A DNA stretch of 64,000 nucleotides from SIG672 sp045580325 (GTDB taxonomy: Bacteria; Bacillota; Clostridia; Oscillospirales; CAG-272): assembly GCA_045580325.1 (NCBI GenBank), contig JAZNNR010000018.1, positions 62,001 through 126,000 of the forward strand, in the 5' to 3' direction. Position 1 is the stretch's first letter, and each line of letters begins with the position of its first letter. The notes beneath the pieces are model-generated. The model did no database searches, was not told the origin of the DNA, and worked only from the letters and a program-made list of their open reading frames with translations. Of this stretch, positions 50,506 through 58,372 are shown piece by piece. Made by a program: the position numbers and the translations under genes.

Positions 50506-51771
50506 TTATCTATCTGCTTTAAGCGCTCTCAAACCTATATCTTTACGGAAGAAAGCGTTTGCGAAATGTACCTTTTCTACGTTGTTATATGCCTTTTCGA
50601 TAGCATCATAAAGATATTCTCCGATAGCGGTAACACCGAGTACTCTTCCGCCCGATGTGAGAAGCTTTCCGTTTTCGAGCTTCGCACCCGCTACGAAAAG
50701 CTGTGCGTCGAAATTGTCGTCAACAGTTATTTCAAAACCTTTTTCGTAGCTCGTCGGGTAACCCTGCGATGCCATTATTACACAGCAGGCGTGCTTGTCG
50801 CTGAATTTCACTTCAACCTCGGCAAGTCTTTCCTGCGCGACAGCCATCATAATTTCAAGCAGGTCGCTTTCAAGAAGAGGAAGGACTACCTGTGTTTCGG
50901 GGTCGCCGAAGCGGCAGTTATACTCAATCACCTTAGGTCCGTCGGGAGTGATCATAAGTCCGAAGTAGAGGCAACCCTTGAAGGTTCTTCCCTCTGCGTT
51001 CATTGCGTTCATCGTGGGAATGAATATTTCCTTCATCGCGCGTTCTGCGTGCGCGGGTGTGTAGCAGGGATTGGGGGCAACCGTTCCCATTCCGCCTGTG
51101 TTAAGGCCCTCGTCGTTATCGTGTGCGCGCTTATGGTCCATCGAAGACACCATAGGCACGAGAGTTTTTCCGTCTGTAAACGCAAGTACCGATACCTCGG
51201 GACCTGTGAGGAATTCTTCGATTACGACACGGCTTCCGCTGTTTCCGAAGACTTTATCCTCCATCATAGAGATGATAGCGTTTTTTGCTTCTTCTCTTGT
51301 AGTTGCAATTATAACGCCCTTACCGAGCGCAAGACCGTCTGCCTTGATGACTGTCGGAAGCTTTACGCTTTCGATATAGTTAAGTGCGCTTTGGGCGTCC
51401 TCGAAGACCTCGTACTGTGCCGTCGGTATCGAGTATTTCTTCATAAGGTTCTTTGAAAAGACCTTACTTCCCTCGATTGCCGCCGCAGCCGCGGTCGGTC
51501 CGAACGCGGGGATACCCTTATCGCTTAGTGCATCGACAGCACCGAGAACAAGCGGATCGTCGGGAGCGACCACAGCAAATTCGATCTCGTTTTCAAGAGC
51601 GAACTTTACGATAGAGTCGATATCCTTTGCATCGATCGGAACGCATTTTGCGTCGTCAGCCATTCCTCCGTTTCCGGGGAGAGCGTATATTTCGGTCGGT
51701 GTTTTGCTTTCTTTTAATTTCTTAATGATAGCGTGTTCTCTTCCGCCACCGCCTACAACCATAATTTTCAT
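50506..51771 (-). CDS. purD: Phosphoribosylamine-glycine ligase
   Basis: This 421-residue ATP-grasp enzyme makes GAR from phosphoribosylamine, glycine and ATP. GGGGREHAII near the N-terminus, KADGLALGKGV and EEFLTGPEVSVL are family motifs. AGGAG lies seven bases before the ATG. It lies 34 bases after the purH-like gene. Confidence 0.96.
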   Translation of the reverse strand: MKIMVVGGGGREHAIIKKLKESKTPTEIYALPGNGGMADDAKCVPIDAKDIDSIVKFALENEIEFAVVAPDDPLVLGAVDALSDKGIPAFGPTAAAAAIEGSKVFSKNLMKKYSIPTAQYEVFEDAQSALNYIESVKLPTVIKADGLALGKGVIIATTREEAKNAIISMMEDKVFGNSGSRVVIEEFLTGPEVSVLAFTDGKTLVPMVSSMDHKRAHDNDEGLNTGGMGTVAPNPCYTPAHAERAMKEIFIPTMNAMNAEGRTFKGCLYFGLMITPDGPKVIEYNCRFGDPETQVVLPLLESDLLEIMMAVAQERLAEVEVKFSDKHACCVIMASQGYPTSYEKGFEITVDDNFDAQLFVAGAKLENGKLLTSGGRVLGVTAIGEYLYDAIEKAYNNVEKVHFANAFFRKDIGLRALKADR

Positions 51772-51805
51772 CAGTTTTTCTCCTAAAATGCTTTATAACA
51801 GTTAA

Positions 51806-52990
51806 TTAGTGGTGGAAAAGACGCATTCCTGTGAATGCCATTGCGATACCGTACTTATTGCAGCAGTTTATAACCACGTCATCACGGATAGAGCCGCCCG
51901 GCTCTGCGATGTAGGAAACGCCGCTCTTATGTGCGCGCTCGATATTATCATCAAACGGGAAGAATGCGTCAGAGCCGAGTGCTACGCCGCTTATTGTATC
52001 GAGATATTCTCTCTGCTCTTCCTTTGTGAAATGCTCGGGCTGAGTGGTAAAGTACTTCTGCCAGTTTCCGTCTGCGCAAACGTCCTCTTCGTTCTGGTTG
52101 ATATAACCGTCGATTACGTTATCGCGGTCGGGGCGTCCGAGAGTGTCCTTAAAAGGAAGTCCGAGCACCTTATCGTGCTGACGAAGGAACCATGTGTCTG
52201 CCTTACCGCCTGCAAGACGTGTGCAGTGAACTCTCGACTGCTGACCTGCGCCAACACCGATAGCCTGTCCGTCAACTGCAAAGCATACCGAGTTGGACTG
52301 TGTATATTTAAGTGTAATAAGCGAGATTATAAGGTCGCGCTTTGCGCTGTCGGGAAGCTCTTTGTTTTCTGTAACGAGGTTAGAAAGAAGTGCCTCGTTG
52401 ATCTCGAAATTGTTTCTTCCCTGCTCGAATGTGATTCCATAAACCTGCTTATGCTCGATAGGTGCGGGAACGTAGTTCGGATCTATCTTAACTATGTTAT
52501 AATTTCCGTTTCTCTTTGTTTTGAGAATTTCAAGTGCTTCGGGCTCATATCCGGGAGCGATTATTCCGTCGGACACCTCGCGCTTGATAAGCTTTGCGGT
52601 GGTAACGTCGCAAACGTCCGAAAGTGCTACCCAGTCGCCGAAGGAGCACATACGGTCTGTACCTCTTGCTCTTGCATAAGCGCAAGCGAGAGGGGACTTG
52701 TCAAGGTCTTCAATATCGTCAACGAAGCAAGCCTTCTTGAGCTTTTCGGGAAGAATAGTTCCGACAGCCGCGCTTGTAGGGCTTACGTGCTTGAAGGAGG
52801 TAACTGCGGGAAGTCCGAGTGCTTCTTTAAGCTCCTTTACAAGCTGCCAGGAGTTGAATGCGTCAAGGAAGTTGATAAATCCGGGTCTGCCGCAGAGGAT
52901 CTCGATAGGAAGCTCGCTTCCGTCGTGCATAAATATTTTTGCAGGCTTTTGGTTGGGGTTACAGCCGTATTTGAGTTCAAATTCTTTCAT
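51806..52990 (-). CDS. purH: AICAR formyltransferase (stand-alone PurH-type domain)
   Basis: This 394-residue protein corresponds to the C-terminal transformylase part of bifunctional PurH, without the IMP cyclohydrolase domain. Starting residues KYGCNPNQKPA and the motifs VTSFKHVSPTSAAVG, YTQSNSVCFAVDGQAIGVGA and FTGMRLFHH support AICAR formyl transfer. The cyclohydrolase step is encoded separately by the next upstream gene (purO type). AAAGGAA lies before the ATG. Confidence 0.93.
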   Translation of the reverse strand: MKEFELKYGCNPNQKPAKIFMHDGSELPIEILCGRPGFINFLDAFNSWQLVKELKEALGLPAVTSFKHVSPTSAAVGTILPEKLKKACFVDDIEDLDKSPLACAYARARGTDRMCSFGDWVALSDVCDVTTAKLIKREVSDGIIAPGYEPEALEILKTKRNGNYNIVKIDPNYVPAPIEHKQVYGITFEQGRNNFEINEALLSNLVTENKELPDSAKRDLIISLITLKYTQSNSVCFAVDGQAIGVGAGQQSRVHCTRLAGGKADTWFLRQHDKVLGLPFKDTLGRPDRDNVIDGYINQNEEDVCADGNWQKYFTTQPEHFTKEEQREYLDTISGVALGSDAFFPFDDNIERAHKSGVSYIAEPGGSIRDDVVINCCNKYGIAMAFTGMRLFHH

Positions 52991-53013
52991 TTTCTTGTTC
53001 CTTTCTTTTTTTG

Positions 53014-53095
53014 AGGAAAACTTCTTTTTTTGAGGAAAACTTCTTGAAAGAAGTTTTCCTCAAACTCCTTTCAAGAACTTTTAAAAAATATTTAC
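53014..53095. repeat. Direct and inverted repeat between purH and purO
   Basis: TTTTTTTGAGGAAAACTTC occurs twice in a row and the second copy pairs with GAAGTTTTCCTC behind it (GAGGAAAACTTCTTGAAAGA core). This belongs to the same general family of palindromes that end in TCAAGAACTTT. Confidence 0.65.
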
Positions 53096-53107
53096 AAAGC
53101 CGTTATT

Positions 53108-53824
53108 TTAAGCGTTTTTATTTACTATTCTTGTATCGCTCGCTCCGCTTTCGATATCGATATATCTTACGAAAAGCGAAACCTTATTATCTTCGTTAAG
53201 ATTTGTCCAGATAAGGTCTGTAAGCGCGTCTATATCAAGGTCGGGAAGCTCAAGAGTCTTGGGCTCGCCCTCGTACGAAGGAAGCGGATTTCCGTCGCCG
53301 TTATATGTATGGATAAACTTTGCTCTGCCTGCTATCGGATTTGAGTAAGCGTATGTAAAGCGCTCGCAAGAGCTGTCGTCGCCCTCTGCACTCTTGAGTA
53401 TCGACATAGCGTAGTTCATATCGCCGTCTTCGCGGTGGATTATGCCCGAGATACGAGGTGTGAAGTTGGGCTTATCGTCTTCAAATTCTCTTGTACGGAG
53501 CGCCTGCTCGAAGGTCATCTGCTTATCCATAAGCTGATAAATAGTATCTGTCTGATCGCCGTTTGTAACGATCGTTTTATTTCCGAGAACTCTTACGGGA
53601 TAGTAGATAATAAGATGTGGGTCGATCATTTTCGACTCATCAAACGCTTTGGTTCTCATAGCGTCGCCCTCGGCAACGAATACTCTGTTGCGGCTGTTTT
53701 CGCTTCTTCCCATAATGAAGTAAGCCGTTACCGCCTTCTTGCCGTCTGCGCTCTTTCCGATGATGATTCCTCTGCCGTGATATGCAAGGGAGTTCAGTTC
53801 TTCTTTGATAGTAGATACCTTCAT
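53108..53824 (-). CDS. purO: IMP cyclohydrolase, PurO type
   Basis: This 238-residue protein carries the archaeal-type IMP cyclohydrolase pattern: YHGRGIIIGKSADGKKAVTA, then YFIMGRSENSRNRVFVAEGD and FTPRISGII. It closes FAICAR to IMP, the last step of the pathway. Most bacteria instead use the N-terminal half of PurH. AAGGAG lies six bases before the ATG. Gene order (purO then purH-like) makes the split assignment convincing. Confidence 0.9.
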   Translation of the reverse strand: MKVSTIKEELNSLAYHGRGIIIGKSADGKKAVTAYFIMGRSENSRNRVFVAEGDAMRTKAFDESKMIDPHLIIYYPVRVLGNKTIVTNGDQTDTIYQLMDKQMTFEQALRTREFEDDKPNFTPRISGIIHREDGDMNYAMSILKSAEGDDSSCERFTYAYSNPIAGRAKFIHTYNGDGNPLPSYEGEPKTLELPDLDIDALTDLIWTNLNEDNKVSLFVRYIDIESGASDTRIVNKNA

Positions 53825-53825
53825 T

Positions 53826-54455
53826 TTAGTTCTCCTTAATATATACTTTATTATTTTTTACAGTAATTTTATCCTCACAGAAAAGCCTTACCGCTTCGGG
53901 AAGTATCTTCCATTCGGCTTCCTCCATAATTCTCTTCTGGAGTGTTTCGGGAGTGTCGTCCTGCTTCACTTCAACCGCCTTTTGAAGTATTATAGGGCCC
54001 GCGTCGCATTCAGGTGTAACGATATGTACTGTCGCGCCCGAAACCCTTACGCCCTTTTCAAGTGCCGCCTCGTGAACGTGAAGTCCGTAGTAGCCCTTTC
54101 CGCAGAATGACGGAATAAGCGCGGGGTGAACGTTTATTATTCTGTTCGGGAAGGCATTATAGACCTGCTCGTCAATTATCGTAAGAAATCCTGCAAGAAC
54201 TACGAGATCAATACCTGCCGCCGTCATCTCATCGGCGAGTGCCCTTGAATAATCGGCGATGCTTGCATATTCCTTGCGCGCAAGCACTCTTCCCTCGATT
54301 CCGTTATTTTTTGCTCGCTCAAGCGCATAAACGTCGGGCTTTGATGCGATAACGAGTGTTATTTTGCCGTTTCCGAGCTCTCCGCGCTTTTCGGCGTCAA
54401 TAAGAGCCTGCAAATTCGTTCCGCCACCCGAAACCAAAACTGCAATTTTAGTCAT
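53826..54455 (-). CDS. purN: Phosphoribosylglycinamide formyltransferase
   Basis: This 209-residue enzyme formylates GAR using 10-formyl-THF. VLVSGGGTNLQALI is the phosphate-binding start, NVHPALIPSF holds the catalytic Asn-His, and SGATVHIVTPECDAGPI the catalytic Asp. The ATG at 54455 is chosen; an in-frame ATG at 54509 would run through a palindromic repeat. The stop lies just before the purO start. Confidence 0.95.
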   Translation of the reverse strand: MTKIAVLVSGGGTNLQALIDAEKRGELGNGKITLVIASKPDVYALERAKNNGIEGRVLARKEYASIADYSRALADEMTAAGIDLVVLAGFLTIIDEQVYNAFPNRIINVHPALIPSFCGKGYYGLHVHEAALEKGVRVSGATVHIVTPECDAGPIILQKAVEVKQDDTPETLQKRIMEEAEWKILPEAVRLFCEDKITVKNNKVYIKEN

Positions 54456-54461
54456 TTTTAT

Positions 54462-54660
54462 TTTCTCGGGAAAACTTTTTGGGAAAAAGCTTTTCCCGAA
54501 CCCTTTCAAAAACTTTTACTAGCGAAACTTTTTGAAAAAAGTTTCTCCACACAAATTGCCTGCAATTTGTTTTTACCTCTTCAAAAACTTTACTTAAAAG
54601 CATTTTACGCGAGGTCTATCAAACGTTACTTGGTAGGGGGCGGCGCCTTCGACGCCCCGC
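54462..54660. repeat. Cluster of palindromic repeats between purM and purN
   Basis: Three hairpins follow one another: GGGAAAA/TTTTCCC, GAAACTTTTT/AAAAAGTTTC and GGGGCG/CGCCCC. The last, with GGTAGGGGGCGGCG and TTCGACGCCCC, has the same design as the hairpin core of repeat R1. Confidence 0.65.
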
Positions 54661-54678
54661 TATAAAGTTAAAAACGTT

Positions 54679-55725
54679 TTACTTAAGGTCTATTTTCTCG
54701 TCGCCCTTAACGATAGAGCCGATAATATAGGCGTCCTCGCCGTTTGCTCTGAGAATTTCAAGAGCTGTATCAACCTCGGACGCAGGAACAACAACGCTCA
54801 TTCCGACACCCATATTATACGTGTTGAACATATCTCTTTCGGGCACGTTGCCTGTCTTTGCGATGAGATCAAATATAGGAAGCACCTTAACTGCGCTCTT
54901 ATCTATCTTCGCGCAAAGTCCGTCGGGAATAGATCTCGGAATATTTTCGTAAAATCCGCCGCCTGTGATATGGCTTATACCCTTAACGTCCACCTTTTCG
55001 AGAAGTGCGAGAATACTCTTGACGTAGATTCTTGTAGGTGTAAGGAGCGTTTCTGCAATCGACTTGCCGCCAAGCGCCTCACAGGGAGTGTAAAGACTGT
55101 CAGGGTTATTATCAATATTGAAAACCTTACGGCAGAGCGAGAATCCGTTTGAATGAACACCGCTCGATGCAAGTGCGATAACGATATCGCCCTCTGCCAT
55201 TCTCGTATTGTCGAGAATCTTTTTCTTATCTACGATACCGACGGCAAATCCTGCAAGGTCATAGTCCTCGACAGGCATCATACCGGGGTGCTCTGCTGTT
55301 TCTCCGCCGATAAGAGCCGCGCCCGACTGAACACAGCCTTCTGCAACGCCGCTTACGATAGCTGCTATCTTTTCGGGAATATTCTTTCCGCAAGCGATAT
55401 AGTCAAGGAAGAAGAGAGGCTTTGCGCCGCAGCAGATAATATCGTTTACGCACATAGCAACCGCGTCTATACCGATAGTATCGTGCTTATCCATAAGTAT
55501 TGCCATCTTGACCTTTGTTCCGCAGCCGTCTGTACCCGAAACAAGCACGGGCTCTTCCATTCCCGCTACGGGAAGTCCGAAGCATCCGCCAAATCCTCCG
55601 ACGTCGTCAAGGCAGCCCTCGTTCTTTGTACGTGCAATGTGCTTTTTCATAAGCTCAACAGCTTTATATCCCGCAGTAATATCTACTCCGGCTGCTGCAT
55701 AGCTCTCAGATCTTGAATTTTCCAT
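54679..55725 (-). CDS. purM: Phosphoribosylformylglycinamidine cyclo-ligase (AIR synthetase)
   Basis: This 348-residue ATP-dependent enzyme closes FGAM to AIR. GVDITAGYKAVELMK, SGTDGCGTKVKMA and ITGGGFYENIPRSIPDGL are PurM markers. AAAGGAAA lies seven bases before the ATG at 55725; an ATG at 55779 would read through a repeat. Separated from purF by a 344-base repeat-filled gap. Confidence 0.95.
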   Translation of the reverse strand: MENSRSESYAAAGVDITAGYKAVELMKKHIARTKNEGCLDDVGGFGGCFGLPVAGMEEPVLVSGTDGCGTKVKMAILMDKHDTIGIDAVAMCVNDIICCGAKPLFFLDYIACGKNIPEKIAAIVSGVAEGCVQSGAALIGGETAEHPGMMPVEDYDLAGFAVGIVDKKKILDNTRMAEGDIVIALASSGVHSNGFSLCRKVFNIDNNPDSLYTPCEALGGKSIAETLLTPTRIYVKSILALLEKVDVKGISHITGGGFYENIPRSIPDGLCAKIDKSAVKVLPIFDLIAKTGNVPERDMFNTYNMGVGMSVVVPASEVDTALEILRANGEDAYIIGSIVKGDEKIDLK

Positions 55726-55750
55726 ATTTATTTCCTTTCTGTTATTAGTC

Positions 55751-55820
55751 AAGGGACTTCGCCCCTTTAACCCCACCAAAAAACTTTTTGGAAAAAGTTT
55801 TTTGGATTTTCAAAAACTTT
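55751..55820. repeat. Palindromic repeat element, hairpin family copy 3
   Basis: AAGGGACTTCGCCCCTT-type hairpin, ACCCCAC, then a perfect stem of 14 pairs CCAAAAAACTTTTT with AAAAAGTTTTTTGG, then TTTTCAAAAACTTT. Same order as copies 1 and 2. Confidence 0.72.
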
Positions 55821-55840
55821 ACTGAAATTGATTTATAGTT

Positions 55841-55928
55841 TCATTCGAAGGGCGCAGTTTGCGGTTTTGCGTCAGCAAAATGCACACGGATGTGTGCAAG
55901 CGAAACTGCTAAGCGATGCGAAGCATCG
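55841..55928 (-). repeat. Three-way-junction repeat, unit 1
   Basis: On the minus strand the unit reads a CGATGC/GCATCG hairpin, then GCAGTTT ... AAACTGC closing two inner hairpins, GCACAC/GTGTGC and TTTTGC/GCAAAA. Unit 2 at 55977 has the same outer parts but different inner stems. Confidence 0.75.
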
Positions 55929-55935
55929 TTTTTTT

Positions 55936-55955
55936 CATTTTGCGCAAGCAAAATG
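55936..55955. repeat. Short hairpin between the two units
   Basis: CATTTTGC pairs with GCAAAATG across a four-base loop. Confidence 0.5.
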
Positions 55956-55976
55956 TTCCTATAAAGAATTCAATCT

Positions 55977-56065
55977 TCATCCGAAGGGCGCAGTTTGCGG
56001 TTTTCGCGAAGCGAAAAGTCGGACTGCCGTCCGACAGCGAAACTGCTAAGCGATGCGAAGCATCG
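55977..56065 (-). repeat. Three-way-junction repeat, unit 2
   Basis: Same outer stem (GCAGTTT/AAACTGC) and CGATGC hairpin as unit 1. The inner hairpins are GTCGGAC/GTCCGAC and TTTTCGC/GCGAAAA, different in sequence but still paired. It ends four bases before the purF stop. Confidence 0.75.
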
Positions 56066-56069
56066 GTTT

Positions 56070-57494
56070 TTATTCTTTTCCATCCCAGCAGTATGTGCAG
56101 ATCTGATCTGCGGGAAGTCCGATAGACTCTATAAGCCCCTCGATAGACTGGAATTCAACCGAATCAAATCCAAGCTTTTCGCATATGACCTCGCGGAGCT
56201 TCTTTCCGCGCTCGGTGTCGGGACTGCTGTATTCTTCAATATACTTTTCGCCCTCTTCGCCCTCAAGCTCACGTATAACTCTGCGTGCTATAAGGTCGAG
56301 ATCGGACGTACTGCGCGAGAAGTTGAGATATTTACAGCCGTACATAACGGGCGGACAAGCAGACCTGATATGAACCTCTTTCGCGCCGTGCTCATAGAGA
56401 AATTCTGCCGTTTCGCTCATCTGTGTTCCACGCACGATACTGTCGTCAACAAAAAGGAGCTTTTTGCCTCTGATAAGGTCGTGTACGGGAACGAGCTTCA
56501 TTTTTGCTATCTGATTTCTCACCTTTTGGTCGGTCGGCGTAAAGCTTCTCGGCCACGTGGGAGTATATTTTATGATCGGACGCGCATACGGAATATGGCT
56601 CTCGTTTGAATATCCGACGGCGTGAGCAATACCCGAATCGGGAACGCCGCACACGTGGTCAACGCCCGCTCCAAGTGCCGTTGACATATCTCTTTTTGCC
56701 ATTATCTGACCGTTTCTGTTACGCATACACTCTACGTTCACGCCTTCGTAAGAGGAGTTGGGGTATCCGTAATACGACCAGAGGAACGCGCATATTTTTT
56801 TCTGTTTTCCGGGAGCGCTGAGCTGTTTATCGCCGTTTGCTGAAATCTCTACGATCTCACCCGGTCCGAGCTCTCTGTAATACTCGTATCCGAGCTTATC
56901 TGCGGCAAAGGACTCAAACGACACACAGTATCCGTCCTCGCCCTTACCGAGTATAACGGGCGTTCTGCCGTAGGTATCACGAGCGGCAATTATCGTTCCG
57001 CGTTCGGTAAGCACGATAAGCGATGCCGAGCCTTCTATCTTACTTTGGGCATATTTTATACCGTCAACAAAGTCCTTCCCGTGATTCATAAGCGCACCGA
57101 AAAGCTCTGTAACGTTTATTTTTCCGCCGCCCATAGCTGTGAGATAATGACTTCCGTCATCTATAAGCTCATCGACAAGCTCGCCCGCGTTCTTTATCGC
57201 ACCGACCATTATGAGCGCATACGTTCCGAGTCTTGAACGCATAAGAAGAGGCTGAGGACTCGTATCGCTTATACAGCCTATACAAGCATTTCCTCTGAGC
57301 TCGCTCAGCTCGGAATCAAACTTCGTTCGAAACGGAGTATTCTGAATATTGTGTATCGACCTTTGGAAGCCGTCTTTTTCGTTAAAGGCAGCCATACCGC
57401 CGCTCAAAGTACCGAGATGTGAATGATAGTCGGTTCCGAAAAAGACGTCAAGAACGCAGTCCCTTTTCGAAACAGCACCAAAAAAACCACCCAT
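56070..57494 (-). CDS. purF: Amidophosphoribosyltransferase-like protein lacking the N-terminal cysteine
   Basis: This 474-residue protein is the only PurF of the operon and should make phosphoribosylamine from PRPP. The PRPP loop LLFVDDSIVRGTQ and the class II amidotransferase fold (GTDYHSHLGTLSGGMA, then FGALMNHGKDF) are intact. PurF normally starts MCGIFG, the Cys being the glutamine nucleophile after Met removal; here it starts MGGFFG, so that cysteine is absent. It might use ammonia, get it from a partner, or use another residue. I recall MGGFFG starts in other clostridial PurF proteins, so it is probably a real variant. GGAAAGGA lies before the ATG. Confidence 0.92.
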   Translation of the reverse strand: MGGFFGAVSKRDCVLDVFFGTDYHSHLGTLSGGMAAFNEKDGFQRSIHNIQNTPFRTKFDSELSELRGNACIGCISDTSPQPLLMRSRLGTYALIMVGAIKNAGELVDELIDDGSHYLTAMGGGKINVTELFGALMNHGKDFVDGIKYAQSKIEGSASLIVLTERGTIIAARDTYGRTPVILGKGEDGYCVSFESFAADKLGYEYYRELGPGEIVEISANGDKQLSAPGKQKKICAFLWSYYGYPNSSYEGVNVECMRNRNGQIMAKRDMSTALGAGVDHVCGVPDSGIAHAVGYSNESHIPYARPIIKYTPTWPRSFTPTDQKVRNQIAKMKLVPVHDLIRGKKLLFVDDSIVRGTQMSETAEFLYEHGAKEVHIRSACPPVMYGCKYLNFSRSTSDLDLIARRVIRELEGEEGEKYIEEYSSPDTERGKKLREVICEKLGFDSVEFQSIEGLIESIGLPADQICTYCWDGKE

Positions 57495-57564
57495 ATATAT
57501 GTCCTTTCCTGAGTAAAAAGAAAATTAAAATCAAACCTGAAAGTCTATTTTTAAAACACGAAGC

Positions 57565-57605
57565 GGTCAGCCTCCGAAAAATTCATTCTTTATCGGATAC
57601 TGACC
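57565..57605 (-). promoter_or_regulatory. Hairpin between purE and purF
   Basis: GGTCAG/CTGACC and TCCGA/TCGGA stack across a two-base internal loop. No strong T-run follows; a processing element is possible. Confidence 0.5.
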
Positions 57606-57614
57606 TCATATCGC

Positions 57615-58112
57615 TTAGTTTTTGTTATATTTTGCAGAAATTTCCGCGTCCTTTTTAAGAACAGCCGCAGAAGCCTCTGCGCGTGCAGAAGCAAGGCGCG
57701 CCGAAAGCTCCTCGTCGGACACAGCGATTATCTGTGCCGCAAGAATAGCTGCGTTTGCAGAGCCGTCGATAGCAACGGTAGCAACGGGAATACCCGCAGG
57801 CATCTGAACGGTAGAAAGAAGCGCGTCTATTCCTTCAAGTGCAGAAGCCTTTATCGGAATACCGATTACGGGAAGAATGGTATTTGCCGCGATCGCACCC
57901 GCAAGGTGAGCCGCCTTTCCTGCCGCCGCAATTATTGCGCCGAATCCGTTATCCTTTGCCGAAAGGGCAAACGCTCTTGCCTCCTCGGGAGTTCTGTGTG
58001 CTGAAAATATATGTACTTCAAAGGGGATACCGTATTTTTCGAGAGTCGTTATTGCTCCCTCCACCTTTGGAAGATCGCTGTCGCTTCCCATAATTATTGC
58101 AACTTTTTTCAT
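57615..58112 (-). CDS. purE: 5-(carboxyamino)imidazole ribonucleotide mutase / AIR carboxylase
   Basis: This 165-residue protein is PurE: GSDSDLP near residues 9-15, SAHRTPEEA, AAGKAAHLAGAIAANT and MPAGIPVATV. It could be class I (mutase, needing PurK) or class II (direct carboxylase); the AGKAAHL in place of AGGAAHL points to class II, though this is a judgement from one position. No purK is nearby. AAGGAG lies seven bases before the ATG. First gene of the operon, behind the ZTP riboswitch. Confidence 0.94.
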   Translation of the reverse strand: MKKVAIIMGSDSDLPKVEGAITTLEKYGIPFEVHIFSAHRTPEEARAFALSAKDNGFGAIIAAAGKAAHLAGAIAANTILPVIGIPIKASALEGIDALLSTVQMPAGIPVATVAIDGSANAAILAAQIIAVSDEELSARLASARAEASAAVLKKDAEISAKYNKN

Positions 58113-58172
58113 ACTGATTTCTCCTTGGTTTATTATTTTGTTCTGCCGTCTTTTAAGGCTGCAAAAAAACGC

Positions 58173-58212
58173 AAAAAGGCAGTTCTATCCCAGCTTTAAG
58201 GTCAGAACTGCC
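58173..58212 (-). terminator. Riboswitch-controlled terminator before purE
   Basis: GGCAGTTCT pairs with AGAACTGCC on the minus strand and is followed by TTTTT. Its 5' arm overlaps the end of the ZTP aptamer (GGGCAG). Confidence 0.88.
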
Positions 58213-58276
58213 CAGACGGTCGGCATAATGTGTTGTTTTGCTCCCATGCGGTAATCCGCTCATCCGTCAGTCACAA
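58208..58276 (-). promoter_or_regulatory. ZTP (pfl) riboswitch
   Basis: The minus strand contains GTGACTGACGG, then a GCGG/CCGC hairpin, GGGAGC, and GCCGACCGTCTGGGCA. These are the conserved parts of the pfl motif, which binds ZMP/ZTP that builds up when folate is short. The terminator just after it fits an ON switch: ligand binding should allow transcription of the pur genes. An extra AAGGTA hairpin lies at the start of the transcript (58290-58308). Confidence 0.92.
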
Positions 58277-58313
58277 AAACACTATAATTCAAGGTACGAA
58301 ACATACCTTCTAC

Positions 58314-58342
58314 AGTATAACACATAATACCCATATTGTCAA
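58314..58342 (-). promoter_or_regulatory. Promoter of the purine operon
   Basis: TTGACA (58337-58342) and TATACT (58314-58319) are 17 bp apart on the minus strand. Confidence 0.88.
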
Positions 58343-58372
58343 TAAATTTTTGCGTTTTTAGACACAGCAAAA

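Noticed and set aside
54456..54509. ATG at 54509 as purN start
   Set aside because: The extra residues are read from a palindromic repeat, and PurN families start directly before the VLVSGGGTN strand.
55828..56125. Rightward reading frames over the purM-purF gap
   Set aside because: They read through the tandem structured repeats, and the hairpin sequences explain their composition. No ribosome site or family match.
57495..57614. Purine (guanine/adenine) riboswitch upstream of purF
   Set aside because: The conserved three-way junction and loop sequences of that class are not present; only a simple stacked hairpin is seen.
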